NCBI GenBank assembly: GCA_903927615.1
Contig: CAIYNU010000017.1
Coordinates: 62,001-126,000, forward strand
DNA length: 64,000 nt
Origin: an uncultured Rhodospirillales bacterium
GTDB lineage: Bacteria > Pseudomonadota > Alphaproteobacteria > Azospirillales > Azospirillaceae
Reading direction: 5' to 3'
Shown here: one piece after another, positions 53,494-63,763 of the stretch
Position numbering within the stretch: position 1 is the first letter of the stretch
Layout of the letters: each line of letters starts with the position of its first letter
The notes under the pieces: generated by a model
Told to the model about the DNA's origin: nothing
The model's input: the letters and a program-made list of their open reading frames with translations, nothing else
Database searches by the model: none
Made by a program: the position numbers and the translations under genes

Positions 53494-54489
53494 ATGCCCC
53501 CCGCCGTTGGTGGTCCCGGACCGCTGCTGCTGTTGCTGGCGGCGTTGATTGCCAGTGGTGGCATTGGCCTCATCGGGGGGCTGGTCTTGAGGCTGCCGCC
53601 GGGGCCGGCGACGCTGGTCGCCCGGTTGGCTGCCGACCTGGATCGGCGCTTGAACCGCGTTGAACGCGGCGACACCACTCGGTTGGTCCGCGGTGTGCTG
53701 GTGGTGCTGGTGATTGCCCTGCTGGCCGCCCTGTCGGGCGAAGTCGTTCATCTGGTGAGCCAGGGATTACCCTATGGGTGGGGGCTCGAGTTGGTGGTGC
53801 TGCTGGGCTGCCTGCGGGTGGGGGAACCGTGGCAGCGCATCCGGGGGGTCCGTCGTGCGCTGGTGCATCGGGGCCTGGAAGCGGCGCGGATCGAGGTTCA
53901 GCCGTTGACCCGGCGTTCGGTCAGCGTCCTGGACGATCACGGTGTCGTTCGGGTGGCGGTGGAAGCCGCGGCCAAGCATCTGAGTCAGGGCGTGGTGGCG
54001 CCCGCGTTCTGGTACATTCTGCTGGGGTTGCCCGGCGTTATGTTGTGGACTGCGGTCGATGCCTTGGACGAGACCATCGGTTTGCGCACGCCGCGCTACG
54101 AGCATTTCGGGTTGACCGCAGCCCGACTCGACGATGCCCTCAATTTTCTTCCGGCCCGGCTGGCCGGTGCCCTGATTGCCCTGTCAGCGGCATTCCTGGG
54201 CAGTGCCGCCCCGCTCGCGGCGCTGCGGACCATGATTCGGGACGCCCGGTATCACCGCTCGCTGAATGCCGGTTGGCCCGAGGCGGCCATGGCCGGCGCC
54301 CTGGGTTTAGCCTTGGGCGGCCCGTACCAGGACGGTGCGATGACGGTCCGTGAAGTGTGGATCGGCCAGGGCCGAGCCCGTGCGACCGCCGCCGACATTG
54401 GCCGGGCACTGGCACTTCATGCCGTCACCTGCCTGGTGTTGGTCGGCCTGATCGGCGTGCTGATGCTGGCGCTGGCTTCGGTAAACTGA
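53494..54489 (+). CDS. cbiB: adenosylcobinamide-phosphate synthase (CbiB/CobD)
   Basis: A 331-residue membrane protein of cobalamin synthesis that attaches the aminopropanol linker. Hydrophobic helices, RVEPW-like LRVGEPW, a conserved SVAEN-like EAAAKHLSQGVVAPAFWY segment and the typical NAGWPEAAMAGALGLALGG block are present. The start could be 53464 (overlapping the ankyrin gene) or 53494. No other cob genes are in the window. Confidence 0.88.
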   Translation: MPPAVGGPGPLLLLLAALIASGGIGLIGGLVLRLPPGPATLVARLAADLDRRLNRVERGDTTRLVRGVLVVLVIALLAALSGEVVHLVSQGLPYGWGLELVVLLGCLRVGEPWQRIRGVRRALVHRGLEAARIEVQPLTRRSVSVLDDHGVVRVAVEAAAKHLSQGVVAPAFWYILLGLPGVMLWTAVDALDETIGLRTPRYEHFGLTAARLDDALNFLPARLAGALIALSAAFLGSAAPLAALRTMIRDARYHRSLNAGWPEAAMAGALGLALGGPYQDGAMTVREVWIGQGRARATAADIGRALALHAVTCLVLVGLIGVLMLALASVN

Positions 54490-54490
54490 G

Positions 54491-54676
54491 TTAAAGACCG
54501 GTCGGGTTCCGGCGACTCTGGGGCAACGCCAATTCGTCCGGCCACGGCTGGCAGGGCCTGACCGGCTGATCCCACGACTCGGCAGGGGGCGGCTGCGGGG
54601 CGGGCACGCCTTCACACCCGCCCGACACCGGAACCTGGCCGGGGTCTTGCGGGGTCTCGGGCGGCACCGATGGCAA
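54491..54676 (-). CDS. small Pro-rich ORF after rpmJ, doubtful
   Basis: A TTG-initiated 61-codon frame with GC-biased third positions directly downstream of rpmJ; the product is Pro/Gln-rich with two cysteines. No ribosome site, no recognised family. It may be an uncoded stretch of the rpmJ 3' region. Confidence 0.25.
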   Translation of the reverse strand: MPSVPPETPQDPGQVPVSGGCEGVPAPQPPPAESWDQPVRPCQPWPDELALPQSRRNPTGL

Positions 54677-54688
54677 CCGGACCGGGGC

Positions 54689-54814
54689 TCAGCCCTGGCG
54701 CGCCTTGAAGCGCGGATTGGTCTTGTTGATCACATAGACCCGGCCCTTGCGGCGGATGATGCGGCAATCTTTGTGCCGGTTCTTCATGGACTTGAGAGAA
54801 TTCACGATCTTCAT
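54689..54814 (-). CDS. rpmJ: 50S ribosomal protein L36
   Basis: A 41-residue L36 of the long, zinc-ligand-poor type: [20 protein letters not shown] followed by [20 protein letters not shown]. It keeps one Cys only, so it is a C-minus form that does not bind zinc. Alphaproteobacteria usually have this form as a stand-alone gene away from the ribosomal operons, as here. Confidence 0.95.
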   Translation of the reverse strand: MKIVNSLKSMKNRHKDCRIIRRKGRVYVINKTNPRFKARQG

Positions 54815-55059
54815 GGCGGATGTCCCGAACGAAAAGGTGGCTGCCGGAAAGGCGGCGACCATAGGGGGCGTGGCCGGCACTGTCAACAGGCAGCAACCGT
54901 TGTGCCGGCGTTTCCCGACCATCGCGTGCATTCGACGCGGGCGGGAACGCTGATTGCTGTCGGTGCTTTGACCCGTGCCCTGTCATACGCTAAGACTGAC
55001 AGGGGTGTCGGAATGCCGGCACTTTGTGGCCGCGGCCGGTGAGGGCGAGGGACAGAGGG

Positions 55060-55677
55060 GTGGCAAGCGGTTCGAAAATCTGGACAGTGCGCGGGATTCC
55101 GGCCGAATTGCAGACGGCTGTCTCCGCCGCGGCCAAGGCCGGTCGACAGACATTGGGGGAATGGACCGCGACGGCGCTGAGTAACGCGCTGGGCGGCGGC
55201 GAGGCCGAGCGGCCATCCTCCACCCCGCCGGCGCCACCGGCCATCGTGATGGACGAGGCGGTTCACGAGCGGTTGGCCGCCCTGGAGATGCGGCTTGCGG
55301 CTTTGGAACGGGTGGTCGAGGGCCAGGGCCAGCGCGCCGAAGGCACCCAGTTTCGGGTTGAGGGTCTGGAGCAGTACGCCGAGGGATTGGACCGCCGGTT
55401 GGCCATGGTTATTTCGACCCTGGGGCAACGACTCGATACCTTGGAAGCGCGGGGTTCCCAACCGTTGCCGGCGGCGCCCTTCGAGACCCCCGAACCGCCG
55501 CATGGGCTGTTTACCCGGGGGGTTGGCAGCCGCAAGCGCCTGACCGCCGCGGGAGAGGAGGAATTGCAGCGCCTGCTTGCCGTCGGCGCCGACGATGCCG
55601 CCATCGCCGCCCGCCTGGGCATCCACAAGCGCATCGTGTGGGCCCGCCGGCTGACCGGAACCGGCGCCGATGGCTAG
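55060..55677 (+). CDS. RHH-like and HTH-containing coiled-coil protein, function unknown
   Basis: A 205-residue protein starting at GTG 55060. Residues about 1-35 ([20 protein letters not shown] then [15 protein letters not shown]) resemble a ribbon-helix-helix DNA-binding domain. Residues about 65-135 are a strong coiled coil with repeated [19 protein letters not shown] and RLDTLEARG units. The end (about 165-200, [20 protein letters not shown] and [12 protein letters not shown]) looks like a helix-turn-helix. Two DNA-binding-like heads joined by a coiled coil suggest a bridging or structural protein; I do not recognise the family. Confidence 0.6.
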   Translation: MASGSKIWTVRGIPAELQTAVSAAAKAGRQTLGEWTATALSNALGGGEAERPSSTPPAPPAIVMDEAVHERLAALEMRLAALERVVEGQGQRAEGTQFRVEGLEQYAEGLDRRLAMVISTLGQRLDTLEARGSQPLPAAPFETPEPPHGLFTRGVGSRKRLTAAGEEELQRLLAVGADDAAIAARLGIHKRIVWARRLTGTGADG

Positions 55678-55841
55678 CGCCGCCCCGGAATGCCCCGAGA
55701 CCGGGCCCGCGCACCGTTGCCCGCGCACCGTTGCCGGTGACGTTTGGTGGGGTTCACGCGGGCCAAGCGGGGATCGGACCTTCGTCCGGACGACCATGGA
55801 TGTTACTGTCGCGACCGAAACATGGGCAGAAGGGGGGACCG

Positions 55842-57053
55842 ATGGCGACAGAAGGCGGGGCCGGTAACGAAGCCGGAACGGCGCGGGTGGCAAATCGCTG
55901 GCAGGATCCTTTGCTGCTGGACGAACTGCTGAGCGAGGAAGAGCGGTTGATTCGCGATACCGCCTACACCTATTGCCGGGATCGGCTGTCGCCGCGGGTC
56001 CGGGACGGCCATCGGCATGAGCGGTTCGATCGCGCGATCATGACCGAGATGGGGGCGCTGGGCTTGCTGGGCGCGCCGTTGGCCGGCTATGGCTGTGCCG
56101 GGGTCAATCATGTGGCATATGGTCTGATCGCCCGCGAGGTCGAACGGGTTGACAGCGGCTACCGCTCGGCGCTGTCGGTTCAGTCGAGTCTGGTGATGTT
56201 CCCGATTCACGCCTATGGCAGCGAGGCGCAGCGGCGGAAGTATTTGCCCCTGCTGGCCAGCGGCGAGTGGATCGGCTGTTTTGGCCTGACCGAGCCCGAT
56301 GCCGGCTCGGACGCCGCGGCGATGACCACGCGGGCGCGCAGCCGCGGTGACGGCTACGTCCTGTCCGGTACCAAGACCTGGATCACCAACGCCCCGATTG
56401 CCGATTTGTTTATCGTTTGGGCCTGGACCGACGATGGCGATATTCGCGGGTTCATTCTGGAAAAGGGCATGCCCGGCCTGTCGGCCCCGGCCATCGAGGG
56501 TAAATTCAGTTTGCGCACGTCACCTACCGGTCAGATTGTGCTGGATCAGGTGGCGGTCTCCGCGGATCAGATGCTCCCGGGTGTCAGCGGGCTGAAGGGG
56601 CCGTTCGGCTGTCTCAACAAGGCCCGCTATGGCATTGCCTGGGGCACCATGGGGGCGGCTGAATTCTGCTGGCACAGTGCCCGGGACTACACCTGCGAGC
56701 GCCGGGCGTTTGGCCGGCCGCTGGCGGCGAACCAACTGGTTCAGAAGAAACTTGCCGACATGCAGACCGAGATCACCCTGGGCTTGTTGGGGGCCTTACG
56801 TCTGGGGCGGTTGATCGACGCCGGCACCGCCTCGCCAGAGGCGATTTCTCTGATGAAGCGTAACAATTGCGGCAAGGCGTTGGACATCGCCCGTACGGCT
56901 CGCGATATGCTGGGCGGCAACGGCATATCCGACGACTATCACATCATCCGCCATGTGATGAATCTGGAGACGGTCAATACCTATGAAGGGACGCACGATA
57001 TCCACGCTTTGATCTTGGGCCGGGCCATAACCGGGATCCCCGCCTTCAGTTGA
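55842..57053 (+). CDS. glutaryl-CoA dehydrogenase-type acyl-CoA dehydrogenase
   Basis: A 403-residue flavoprotein starting at 55842 behind GGGGGG-rich ribosome site. It has [34 protein letters not shown] and the catalytic Glu in [20 protein letters not shown]. The end [15 protein letters not shown] is the hallmark of glutaryl-CoA dehydrogenases, which oxidise and decarboxylate glutaryl-CoA to crotonyl-CoA. Lysine/tryptophan or aromatic degradation is the usual context; neighbours do not add evidence. Confidence 0.9.
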   Translation: MATEGGAGNEAGTARVANRWQDPLLLDELLSEEERLIRDTAYTYCRDRLSPRVRDGHRHERFDRAIMTEMGALGLLGAPLAGYGCAGVNHVAYGLIAREVERVDSGYRSALSVQSSLVMFPIHAYGSEAQRRKYLPLLASGEWIGCFGLTEPDAGSDAAAMTTRARSRGDGYVLSGTKTWITNAPIADLFIVWAWTDDGDIRGFILEKGMPGLSAPAIEGKFSLRTSPTGQIVLDQVAVSADQMLPGVSGLKGPFGCLNKARYGIAWGTMGAAEFCWHSARDYTCERRAFGRPLAANQLVQKKLADMQTEITLGLLGALRLGRLIDAGTASPEAISLMKRNNCGKALDIARTARDMLGGNGISDDYHIIRHVMNLETVNTYEGTHDIHALILGRAITGIPAFS

Positions 57054-57107
57054 ACCGCGGCTGCGCCCGACGGCCGCCGCCGTCGTCGCGCCGGCCGCAG
57101 GGTCAGG

Positions 57108-57620
57108 TCACGGGGAAGAGCGGGTGGAGTCGGGCGCCGCGGGCGCGAGGCCGACGGACGGGAAGGTGCCGTATTCAAGGGCGGCGGACCAGAAGCGTTC
57201 CAACCGGTGCATGATTTCGTTGCAGCGTTCAAATTCCACGCCACTGAAACCGGCGGCATCAAGAGCGGCGATCTGTCGTTCGAACATGGCCTTGATCCGG
57301 CCGCGCAGGTCCAATCCCTTTTCCGACAGCCGCACCCGCACCGATCGCCGGTCATGGGGCGACCGTTCTTGGCCGAGATAGCCATTCTCGACCATTTTCT
57401 TGACGTTGTAGGACACATTTGAACCGAGGTAATAGCCGCGGGCGGTCAGTTCGCCCACAGTCATTTCGTCTTCACCTATATTATACAGGATCAGGCTCTG
57501 CACGTTGTTGATGTCTTGGATGCCCAGCCGATCGAGTTCATTTTTCAGCACTTCCAGAAAGTGCCGATGCAATCGTTCGATCAAGAGGATGCTTTCATAA
57601 TACGGCTGATGCACCGTCAT
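57108..57620 (-). CDS. LdtR-type MarR regulator
   Basis: A 170-residue winged-helix regulator. NNVQSLILYNIGEDEMTVGE and LTARGYYLGSNVSYNVKKMV form the DNA-binding part and DRRSVRVRLSEKG is the wing. This pattern is that of LdtR, a MarR regulator of alphaproteobacteria linked to cell-wall L,D-transpeptidase and stress genes. It is followed by a 342-base intergenic region to maeB (57621-57962) that shows an AT-rich stretch (57690-57840) but no gene. Confidence 0.88.
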   Translation of the reverse strand: MTVHQPYYESILLIERLHRHFLEVLKNELDRLGIQDINNVQSLILYNIGEDEMTVGELTARGYYLGSNVSYNVKKMVENGYLGQERSPHDRRSVRVRLSEKGLDLRGRIKAMFERQIAALDAAGFSGVEFERCNEIMHRLERFWSAALEYGTFPSVGLAPAAPDSTRSSP

Positions 57621-57962
57621 CTCCTATGGCTTGAACCAGTCCTGCCGCCGCCCACCGCAGTCCGATGCCCGGCCTGAATAATACAGATGTGTGATGATAG
57701 GCGTCCTACTTGTTTTCCGCAAGGTATGCCACCGTGTTATCTGCGCCCTCGAATGGTGTACGTCCGGGTGCCGCCCGGCCGCTCCAAGCGGCGACCATGA
57801 CAATAAGACTTTAATTAACCGTAAATCAACAACCAGCCCACTGTCGGCGGGCGTGTCCGAGCGGCGGGACGGGATGACCCCATGGCGGCCGGGGGACACT
57901 CGTCATCCCCCGGATCTCTCCCCCGGCCTTCGGGTCTTATCTCCGGTACCCCTGTTTCCGGT

Positions 57963-60269
57963 TCAGGGAAACGGCGGCGGTTGATGGGCTGCGGCCTCGG
58001 CTGCGACCTGGGCATCCACCGCGGCGACCGCCGACATGTTGACGATCCCGCGCACGGTGGATGACTGGCTGAGAATATGGGCCGGTTTGGCGGTGCCCAA
58101 CAGGATCGGCCCCACCGACAGGCAGTCGGACACCGAGCGCGCCAGGTTGAGGGCGATGTGGGCGGCATCCAGCGAAGGCATCACCAGCAGGTTGGCCTCT
58201 CCCTTAAGCCGGGAATTGGGGAACAACCGGTGGCGGATGTCTTCCGAGAGCGCGGCATGGGCCTGCATCTCGCCTTCGACTTCCAGATCAGGGGCCCGCC
58301 GGAGGATCAACTCCAGCGCGTGGCGCATTTTGAGCGCCGACGGCGTGGTCTGGCTGCCGAAATTGGAATGGGACACCAGGGCGACCTTGGGCTGCATCAG
58401 GAATCGCCGCACCGCCGCCGCCGCCAGAATGGTCATTTCGGCGATCTGTTCGGCGGTCGGGTCGTGGTTGACGTGGGTGTCGCACAGGAAAATGGTGCCC
58501 CGGCGTAAGATCAGGGCGTTCAGCGCCGACGCATGGCTAACGCCCGGTTGCAGGCCCAGGATGTCGATGGCGTTTTTAAGATGGCCGGCGGCATTGCCGA
58601 CGGCACCGGCAAGCAGCGCATCGGCTTCGCCCCGATGGACCATCAGGGCGCTGATCACGGTGGTGTTGGTGCGGACCACCGTTTGGGCGGCGGACGGGGT
58701 GATGCCGCGCCGCTCCATCAGTAAATGGTAGAGTGCCCAGTATTCGGAATAGCGCGGATCGCTCTCGGGGTCGCACAGGTCGAAGTCGGTGTCGAGGGCC
58801 AACCGCAGGCCGTGGCGGGCGATCCGCCGGAGTACCACGTCGCGTCGTCCGATCAGGATCGGTCGGGCCAGTCCCTCGTCCACCACCACTTGAACGGCCT
58901 GGAGCACCCGCGGGTCTTCGCCTTCGGCATAGGCGACTCGCTTGATATTCAGTTTGGCCCGGGCGAACAGCGGGCGCATGGCCTGGCCCGATCGATAGAC
59001 GAACTGGCTGAGCCGTTCCCGGTAAGCGTCGAAATCGTCAATGGGGCGGGTGGCGACGCCGCTGTCCATGGCCGCCTTGGCCACCGCCGGCGCGATGGCC
59101 ACAATCAGTCGCGGGTCGAAGGGCTTGGGAATAATGTAGTTCGGGCCGAATTTCAGCGGGGCGTCGCCATAAGCCGCCGCCACCACGTCGCTGGACTCGG
59201 CGTGGGCCAGATCGGCGATGGCCTGCACCGCGGCGTGCTTCATCGCTTCGTTGATGGTGGTGGCCCCCACGTCAAGGGCGCCGCGAAAGATGAACGGAAA
59301 GCACAGGACGTTATTGACCTGATTGGGAAAGTCCGACCGGCCGGTGGCGATCACGGCGTCGTCGCGAACCTGCCGGACCACGTCGGGGAGAATTTCCGGA
59401 GTCGGGTTCGCCAGTGCCAGAATCAGGGGCTGGGGTCCCATGGTGGCGACCATTTCGGGCTTCAGCACCCCGGCCGCCGACAGGCCCAGGAAGATATCCG
59501 CGCCGACGATGGCCTCGGCCAGCGTGCGGTGGGGGGTGTCCCGGGCGTAGCGGGCCTTGCGCTGGTCCATCAACGCGGTCCGGCCCTGATAGACCACGCC
59601 GACGATGTCCGTGACCGTGATGTTTTCCAGGGGGATGCCGACCAGATCCACCAGCAGGTCCAGACAGGCCAGCGCCGCCGCGCCCGCCCCCGACGACACC
59701 AGCTTCACGTCCTTGAGGTCTTTCCCCACCACCCGCAGGCCGTTGAGCACGGCGGCGGCGACGATGATCGCGGTGCCGTGCTGGTCGTCGTGAAACACCG
59801 GAATCTTCATCCGGGCGCGCAGCTTGGCCTCGACTTCGAAGCATTCGGGCGCCTTGATGTCTTCCAGGTTGATGCCGCCGAAGGTCGGCTCCAACGAGGC
59901 GACAATGTCCACCAGCTTATCGACGTCGGTTTCATTGACCTCGATATCAAAGACATCAATGCCGGCGAATTTTTTGAAAAGAACGCCCTTGCCTTCCATG
60001 ACCGGTTTGGCCGCCAGCGGGCCGATGGCGCCCAGCCCCAGTACCGCGGTGCCGTTGGTCAGCACCGCCACCAGATTCGCTCGGGCGGTCAGGGTGCTGG
60101 CCTCCCGAGGGTCGGCCACGATCGCCTCGCAGGCGGCGGCAACCCCCGGCGAATAGGCCAAGGCCAGGTCGCGTTGGTTGGCCAGCGGCTTGGTCGGGAT
60201 GACCTCGATCTTGCCGGGCGTTGGATAGCGATGATAGTCGAGTGCGCTTTGCGACAGGCTCTTGGTCAT
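57963..60269 (-). CDS. maeB: NADP-dependent malic enzyme with phosphotransacetylase-like domain
   Basis: A 768-residue enzyme that converts malate to pyruvate and CO2 with NADPH. The N-terminal malic enzyme part (about 1-430) has [36 protein letters not shown], a [13 protein letters not shown] nucleotide fold and [10 protein letters not shown]. The C-terminal part (about 435-768) is the phosphotransacetylase-like domain, normally regulatory. MaeB fusions are typical of Proteobacteria. A tRNA gene follows its start region on the same strand after 185 bases. Confidence 0.95.
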   Translation of the reverse strand: MTKSLSQSALDYHRYPTPGKIEVIPTKPLANQRDLALAYSPGVAAACEAIVADPREASTLTARANLVAVLTNGTAVLGLGAIGPLAAKPVMEGKGVLFKKFAGIDVFDIEVNETDVDKLVDIVASLEPTFGGINLEDIKAPECFEVEAKLRARMKIPVFHDDQHGTAIIVAAAVLNGLRVVGKDLKDVKLVSSGAGAAALACLDLLVDLVGIPLENITVTDIVGVVYQGRTALMDQRKARYARDTPHRTLAEAIVGADIFLGLSAAGVLKPEMVATMGPQPLILALANPTPEILPDVVRQVRDDAVIATGRSDFPNQVNNVLCFPFIFRGALDVGATTINEAMKHAAVQAIADLAHAESSDVVAAAYGDAPLKFGPNYIIPKPFDPRLIVAIAPAVAKAAMDSGVATRPIDDFDAYRERLSQFVYRSGQAMRPLFARAKLNIKRVAYAEGEDPRVLQAVQVVVDEGLARPILIGRRDVVLRRIARHGLRLALDTDFDLCDPESDPRYSEYWALYHLLMERRGITPSAAQTVVRTNTTVISALMVHRGEADALLAGAVGNAAGHLKNAIDILGLQPGVSHASALNALILRRGTIFLCDTHVNHDPTAEQIAEMTILAAAAVRRFLMQPKVALVSHSNFGSQTTPSALKMRHALELILRRAPDLEVEGEMQAHAALSEDIRHRLFPNSRLKGEANLLVMPSLDAAHIALNLARSVSDCLSVGPILLGTAKPAHILSQSSTVRGIVNMSAVAAVDAQVAAEAAAHQPPPFP

Positions 60270-60454
60270 GGCGGCCCCCAGACAGGATGTTTCATCCCGT
60301 CCACAGCCGTCTGCCTTTTCACCTTGATGTCGGCGCCCTACACTCGGCGCCTTGATACCGGGTCACGCGGCGCCGGGCGGGACGGTTGGCTTAGGCCCCA
60401 AGCGGGCCGCCACCGGAAGCCGGGGCCGTCGAGGGCCAGGGCCTTCGAAAAAAA

Positions 60455-60541
60455 TGGTGCGGTCGAGAAGACTCGAACTTCCACGGGATCTCTCCCACAG
60501 CGACCTCAACGCTGCGCGTCTACCAGTTCCGCCACGACCGC
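60455..60541 (-). tRNA. tRNA-Leu (GAG anticodon)
   Basis: Reading the minus strand, the 87-base sequence including CCA folds as a class II tRNA: acceptor stem GCGGTCG with CGACCGC, D-arm with GGCGGAACTGGTAGAC, anticodon stem CAGCG/CGCTG with loop TTGAGGT (anticodon GAG), a long variable arm and a T-arm with GTTCGAGTC. CCA is encoded. Confidence 0.95.
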
Positions 60542-61055
60542 ATAGCCACTTGGCGTGCCCTTGGGTGGCGGTGGATAGCAAATCCCCGGCGGCGGATCAA
60601 GTCCCTTTTTGCCACTTTTTGCCACCGGCCGTTTTGCCGCCGTCCGGCGGGGTTTTGATGGCCGTGACAACCGGTGATTATGGTTCCAAGTGACGGTTGG
60701 GGAATCGATCATCCGTTCCCAAGCGACTTGGCAAATTATAGTAATCAATCCGCCGTCAGGTCTTGATGCCTGGAATAAGTTGTGATAGACGCTTGAGTGA
60801 TACTCTCGAATCGCTTCCCATTGCTTGTGTCATATCGGTGACATCATCCTGACCAAGAGTGACCCGCTGTTCATATGCCGAGGCTGCGGCGCCGCTCTGT
60901 TGAAGCGGACGTGGCTTCGGATCGACCGGAGGGGCATCGACGGGAAGCGAGCGGGTTGTTCGAACTGTTGGGATCAGTCTGACAAGGGTCCCCCCATGTG
61001 ATCATCGATGCCTGATGGCTATCCCAGCGATAAGGCAAACGCAGGAGGATGCTGT
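60542..61055. other. intergenic stretch with an open frame lacking a start
   Basis: No intact gene is seen. On the minus strand 60756-60993 (ending with TGA) reads through 75 codons of plausible protein: LIPTVRTTRSLPVDAPPVDP, then KPRPLQQSGAAASAYEQ, then DDVTDMTQAMG, and SLKRLSQLIPGIKT at the end. No ATG or GTG precedes it in frame, and the frame is closed upstream by TGA, so it may be a 5'-truncated remnant. I cannot identify it. Confidence 0.35.
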
Positions 61056-61448
61056 ATGACTATAGGATGTGCACCGACTTTGGCCGTAGGATTTGGTCAG
61101 GCGATCACGCTTGGCTTAAAAAAATACGTAACCTTTAATGGCCGGGCGTCACGCTCGGAATACTGGTACTTTCTGCTATTCTATATGATTCTCAGTATCA
61201 TTACCAGGATTCTTGATGCCGCGATCGGAGCGCCGGTGCTGTCGACCTTGCTGATTGTTGTGGCGTTCATTCCGTTGCTTTCCATTCTAATAAGGCGACT
61301 CCATGATATCGGTCGTTCGGGATGGTGGTACTTAATCTGGATTACCGTTATCGGGGCGTTTGTTCTGCTGTACTGGCTGTGCCAAAAGGGCGGTGTTGAC
61401 GATAACCAGTATGGTCCCGGGCCCGTAGCGCAACCGACCGCGTCGTAG
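61056..61448 (+). CDS. DUF805 family membrane protein
   Basis: A 130-residue inner-membrane protein with a perfect AGGAGG ribosome site 8 bases before ATG 61056. KKYVTFNGRASRSEYWYFLL is the DUF805 signature, followed by three to four TM helices, RRLHDIGRSGWWYLIWITVI and a C-terminal YGPGPVAQP. DUF805 proteins (YhaH/YhaI-like) are widespread with unknown function. Confidence 0.92.
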   Translation: MTIGCAPTLAVGFGQAITLGLKKYVTFNGRASRSEYWYFLLFYMILSIITRILDAAIGAPVLSTLLIVVAFIPLLSILIRRLHDIGRSGWWYLIWITVIGAFVLLYWLCQKGGVDDNQYGPGPVAQPTAS

Positions 61449-61629
61449 CGTGGTTCGGCGCTGATCCGTTATTCTGGCCGATTCGGTACCGCGAACCCGT
61501 TATCCGGAGCGACGGCCCAGAGGGGCCATCGCTCCGGCCGGTATCGGCGGCCCGGCAACGGGCCGGCTTGCCCGGCGACGCCCCGGGGCCTATAACGCCG
61601 GGTACGTTCATCCTGGCAAGGGTCGCCCC

Positions 61630-62931
61630 ATGTCTCGTCGAGTCGCGTATCTGAATGCTCGTTTGCTGGACCCGGCGACGGGGCTTGATGGGCCGGGGGC
61701 GTTACTGACCGAGGGCGCGTTGATTGCCGACCTGGGGCCGGGGCTGTTTGCCGACGGCGTGCCCGAAGGCATCGAGCAGATTGACCTCGGTGGCTTGTGC
61801 CTGGCGCCCGGTCTGGTGGATCTGCGGGTCGCGGTGGGCGAACCGGGCAGCGAGCACAAGGAAACCATTCTCACGGTGAGCCAGGCGGCGGCGGCGGGGG
61901 GCATCACGGCACTTGCCTGCCTGCCCAATACCGACCCGCCGCTGGACTGCGTCTCGGGCATCGAATTCATCGCCCGGCGCGCCCGGGAGGTGAAGCTGGT
62001 CAAGGTGTTTGCCCAGGCGGCGCTGACGCGCGGCATCGAGGGCAAGGAACTGACCGAAATGGGGCTGCTGGCCGAAGCGGGAGCGGTGGCGTTCACCGAC
62101 GGCATCCGGGCGGTGGCCAGCGCCCAAGTGATGCTGCGGGCGTTGAGTTACTCGACGGCGTTTGACCTGCTGGTGGTTCAGCACCCGGAGGAACCGTCGC
62201 TGGCCGGGGGCGGCATGATGAACCGGGGCGAGGTTGCGACCCGGCTGGGGTTGGCCGGGATTTCACCGGTGGCGGAAGTGATCATGGTCGAGCGCGATCT
62301 GCGATTGGTGGAACAGACCGGCGCCCGTTACCACGTGGCCCATGTCTCGACCCGGGCCGCCATCGACGCGATTCGTCAGGCCAAGCGGCGGGGGCTGAAC
62401 GTGACCTGCGACACCGCGCCGCACTATTTCACCCTGACCGAGGTCGATGTCGGCAGTTACCGCACCTTCGCCAAAGTGTCGCCGCCCTTGCGCAGCGACG
62501 GGGATCGGCGGGCGGTGGTCGAAGGGTTGGCCGATGGAACCATCGACGCGATCGCGAGTGATCATAGTCCCCACGACCAGGACAGCAAGCGCGTGCCGTT
62601 CGCCCAGGCGGTGTTCGGGATCGTCGGCGTCGAGACCCTGCTGCCGTTGACGCTGGCCTTGGTCCATAAGGGGCAATTATCGTTGATGGCGGCTCTGCGG
62701 GCGCTGACCGTTCGTCCGGCGGAGTTGCTCAAGCGCCCGCTGGGGCGGTTGCGGCGGGGCGGGGCGGCCGATCTGGTGGTGTTCGATCCGGACCTGCCGT
62801 GGCGAATCGACGTCGACGCCTTTCGCTCCAAATCCAAGAATTCACCGTTTGACGGGTTGCCGGTGTCTGGGCGGGCGGTCCGCACCGTCGTGGATGGCCG
62901 GACCGTCTTCAATTCGGCTTCAGGCCATTAG
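61630..62931 (+). CDS. dihydroorotase-like protein (PyrC/PyrX), missing the first metal motif
   Basis: A 433-residue amidohydrolase. The usual DxHxHxREPG is DLRVAVGEPG (64-73), so the first two zinc-ligand histidines are R66 and A68. The later HVST, DTAPHYF and SDHSPHD blocks are kept. This matches non-catalytic PyrX/PyrC'-type dihydroorotases that stabilise aspartate carbamoyltransferase, although pyrB is not in the window. It may still be annotated dihydroorotase; activity is doubtful. It is followed 41 bases later by plsY. Confidence 0.85.
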   Translation: MSRRVAYLNARLLDPATGLDGPGALLTEGALIADLGPGLFADGVPEGIEQIDLGGLCLAPGLVDLRVAVGEPGSEHKETILTVSQAAAAGGITALACLPNTDPPLDCVSGIEFIARRAREVKLVKVFAQAALTRGIEGKELTEMGLLAEAGAVAFTDGIRAVASAQVMLRALSYSTAFDLLVVQHPEEPSLAGGGMMNRGEVATRLGLAGISPVAEVIMVERDLRLVEQTGARYHVAHVSTRAAIDAIRQAKRRGLNVTCDTAPHYFTLTEVDVGSYRTFAKVSPPLRSDGDRRAVVEGLADGTIDAIASDHSPHDQDSKRVPFAQAVFGIVGVETLLPLTLALVHKGQLSLMAALRALTVRPAELLKRPLGRLRRGGAADLVVFDPDLPWRIDVDAFRSKSKNSPFDGLPVSGRAVRTVVDGRTVFNSASGH

Positions 62932-62972
62932 TCTTGGTCAATCAGCCGTAGTCAATCATGAGGGGTGAGGCG

Positions 62973-63587
62973 ATGGACGGCACGGTCCTGTGGTCTCTGG
63001 CGCTGGCGGCGGTGGGGGGGTACCTGCTTGGTTCGGTGCCGTTCGGCCTGGTGTTAACCCGGGCCGCCGGGTTGGGCGACATTCGCACCATGGGTTCCGG
63101 CAATATCGGCGCGACCAACGTCTTGCGCACCGGTAACAAGGCGCTGGCCGCGGCCACCCTGCTGCTGGATGGCGGCAAGGGGGCGGCGGCTGTGCTGCTG
63201 GCGGGTCTGGTGGGCTTTGATGCGGCGCTGGCCGCCGCCGCCGGGGCCATGCTGGGTCACAGCTTTCCGGTCTGGCTCGGCTTTCGGGGCGGTAAGGGCG
63301 TGGCGACGGCGCTGGGGATTCTGTTGGCGGCAGCCTGGCCGGTGGGGGTGGCGGCGTGTCTGGTCTGGCTGGCGACCGCCGCTCTCTTCCGCATCTCGTC
63401 GCTGGCGGCGCTGGTGGCCATCGGAACCAGCCCGCTGGTGGCCTGGGCCGTGGCGGGCGGTCCGGTAGCGGTGGCCGCGGCGTTCATCGCGCTTTTGGTG
63501 GCGGTTCGCCACGAAGCCAATATCCGCCGGTTGTGGCGTGGCGAGGAACCTCGGATCGACCTCGGGCGCAAACCGTCTTCCCCCTGA
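62973..63587 (+). CDS. plsY: glycerol-3-phosphate acyltransferase PlsY
   Basis: PlsY makes lysophosphatidate from acyl-phosphate and glycerol-3-phosphate. The 204-residue membrane protein has SVPFGLVLTRAAGLGDIRTM, GSGNIGATNVLRTGNK, WLGFRGGKGVATALG and a final VRHEANIRRLWRGEEPR, the three conserved PlsY motifs. ATG 62973 is preferred over 62958, being preceded by GAGGGGTGAGG. It lies after the pyrC-like gene, a common alphaproteobacterial order. Confidence 0.95.
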   Translation: MDGTVLWSLALAAVGGYLLGSVPFGLVLTRAAGLGDIRTMGSGNIGATNVLRTGNKALAAATLLLDGGKGAAAVLLAGLVGFDAALAAAAGAMLGHSFPVWLGFRGGKGVATALGILLAAAWPVGVAACLVWLATAALFRISSLAALVAIGTSPLVAWAVAGGPVAVAAAFIALLVAVRHEANIRRLWRGEEPRIDLGRKPSSP

Positions 63588-63700
63588 GACGTGCCCTTTT
63601 TTCGGTGACGGTAGAACCCTATTTCAAGTACAGACAGGGGTGGGGGATCGAGCCCGAGAGGGCGGCGCTGTCCGGTGCCCGCCCGTCTTCGATACGACGC

Positions 63701-63745
63701 TCGCCTTCAAGAAGTTCGCCCTCAAGAAGTTCGCCTTCAATACGA
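63701..63745. repeat. three 15-base tandem repeats
   Basis: Three copies of TCGCCYTCAAGAAGT (the last diverges after TCGCCTTCAA) lie 19 bases upstream of the final gene. Confidence 0.75.
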
Positions 63746-63763
63746 ATACGGGTTGCGCCGGTC

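Noticed and set aside
60455-60541. Integration (att) site at the tRNA-Leu gene
   Set aside because: No direct repeat of the tRNA 3' end and no integrase were seen in the window.
58725-60545. Long (606-codon) plus-strand frame opposite maeB
   Set aside because: Antisense shadow of GC-rich maeB; low-complexity His/Gly/Gln-rich product without family features.
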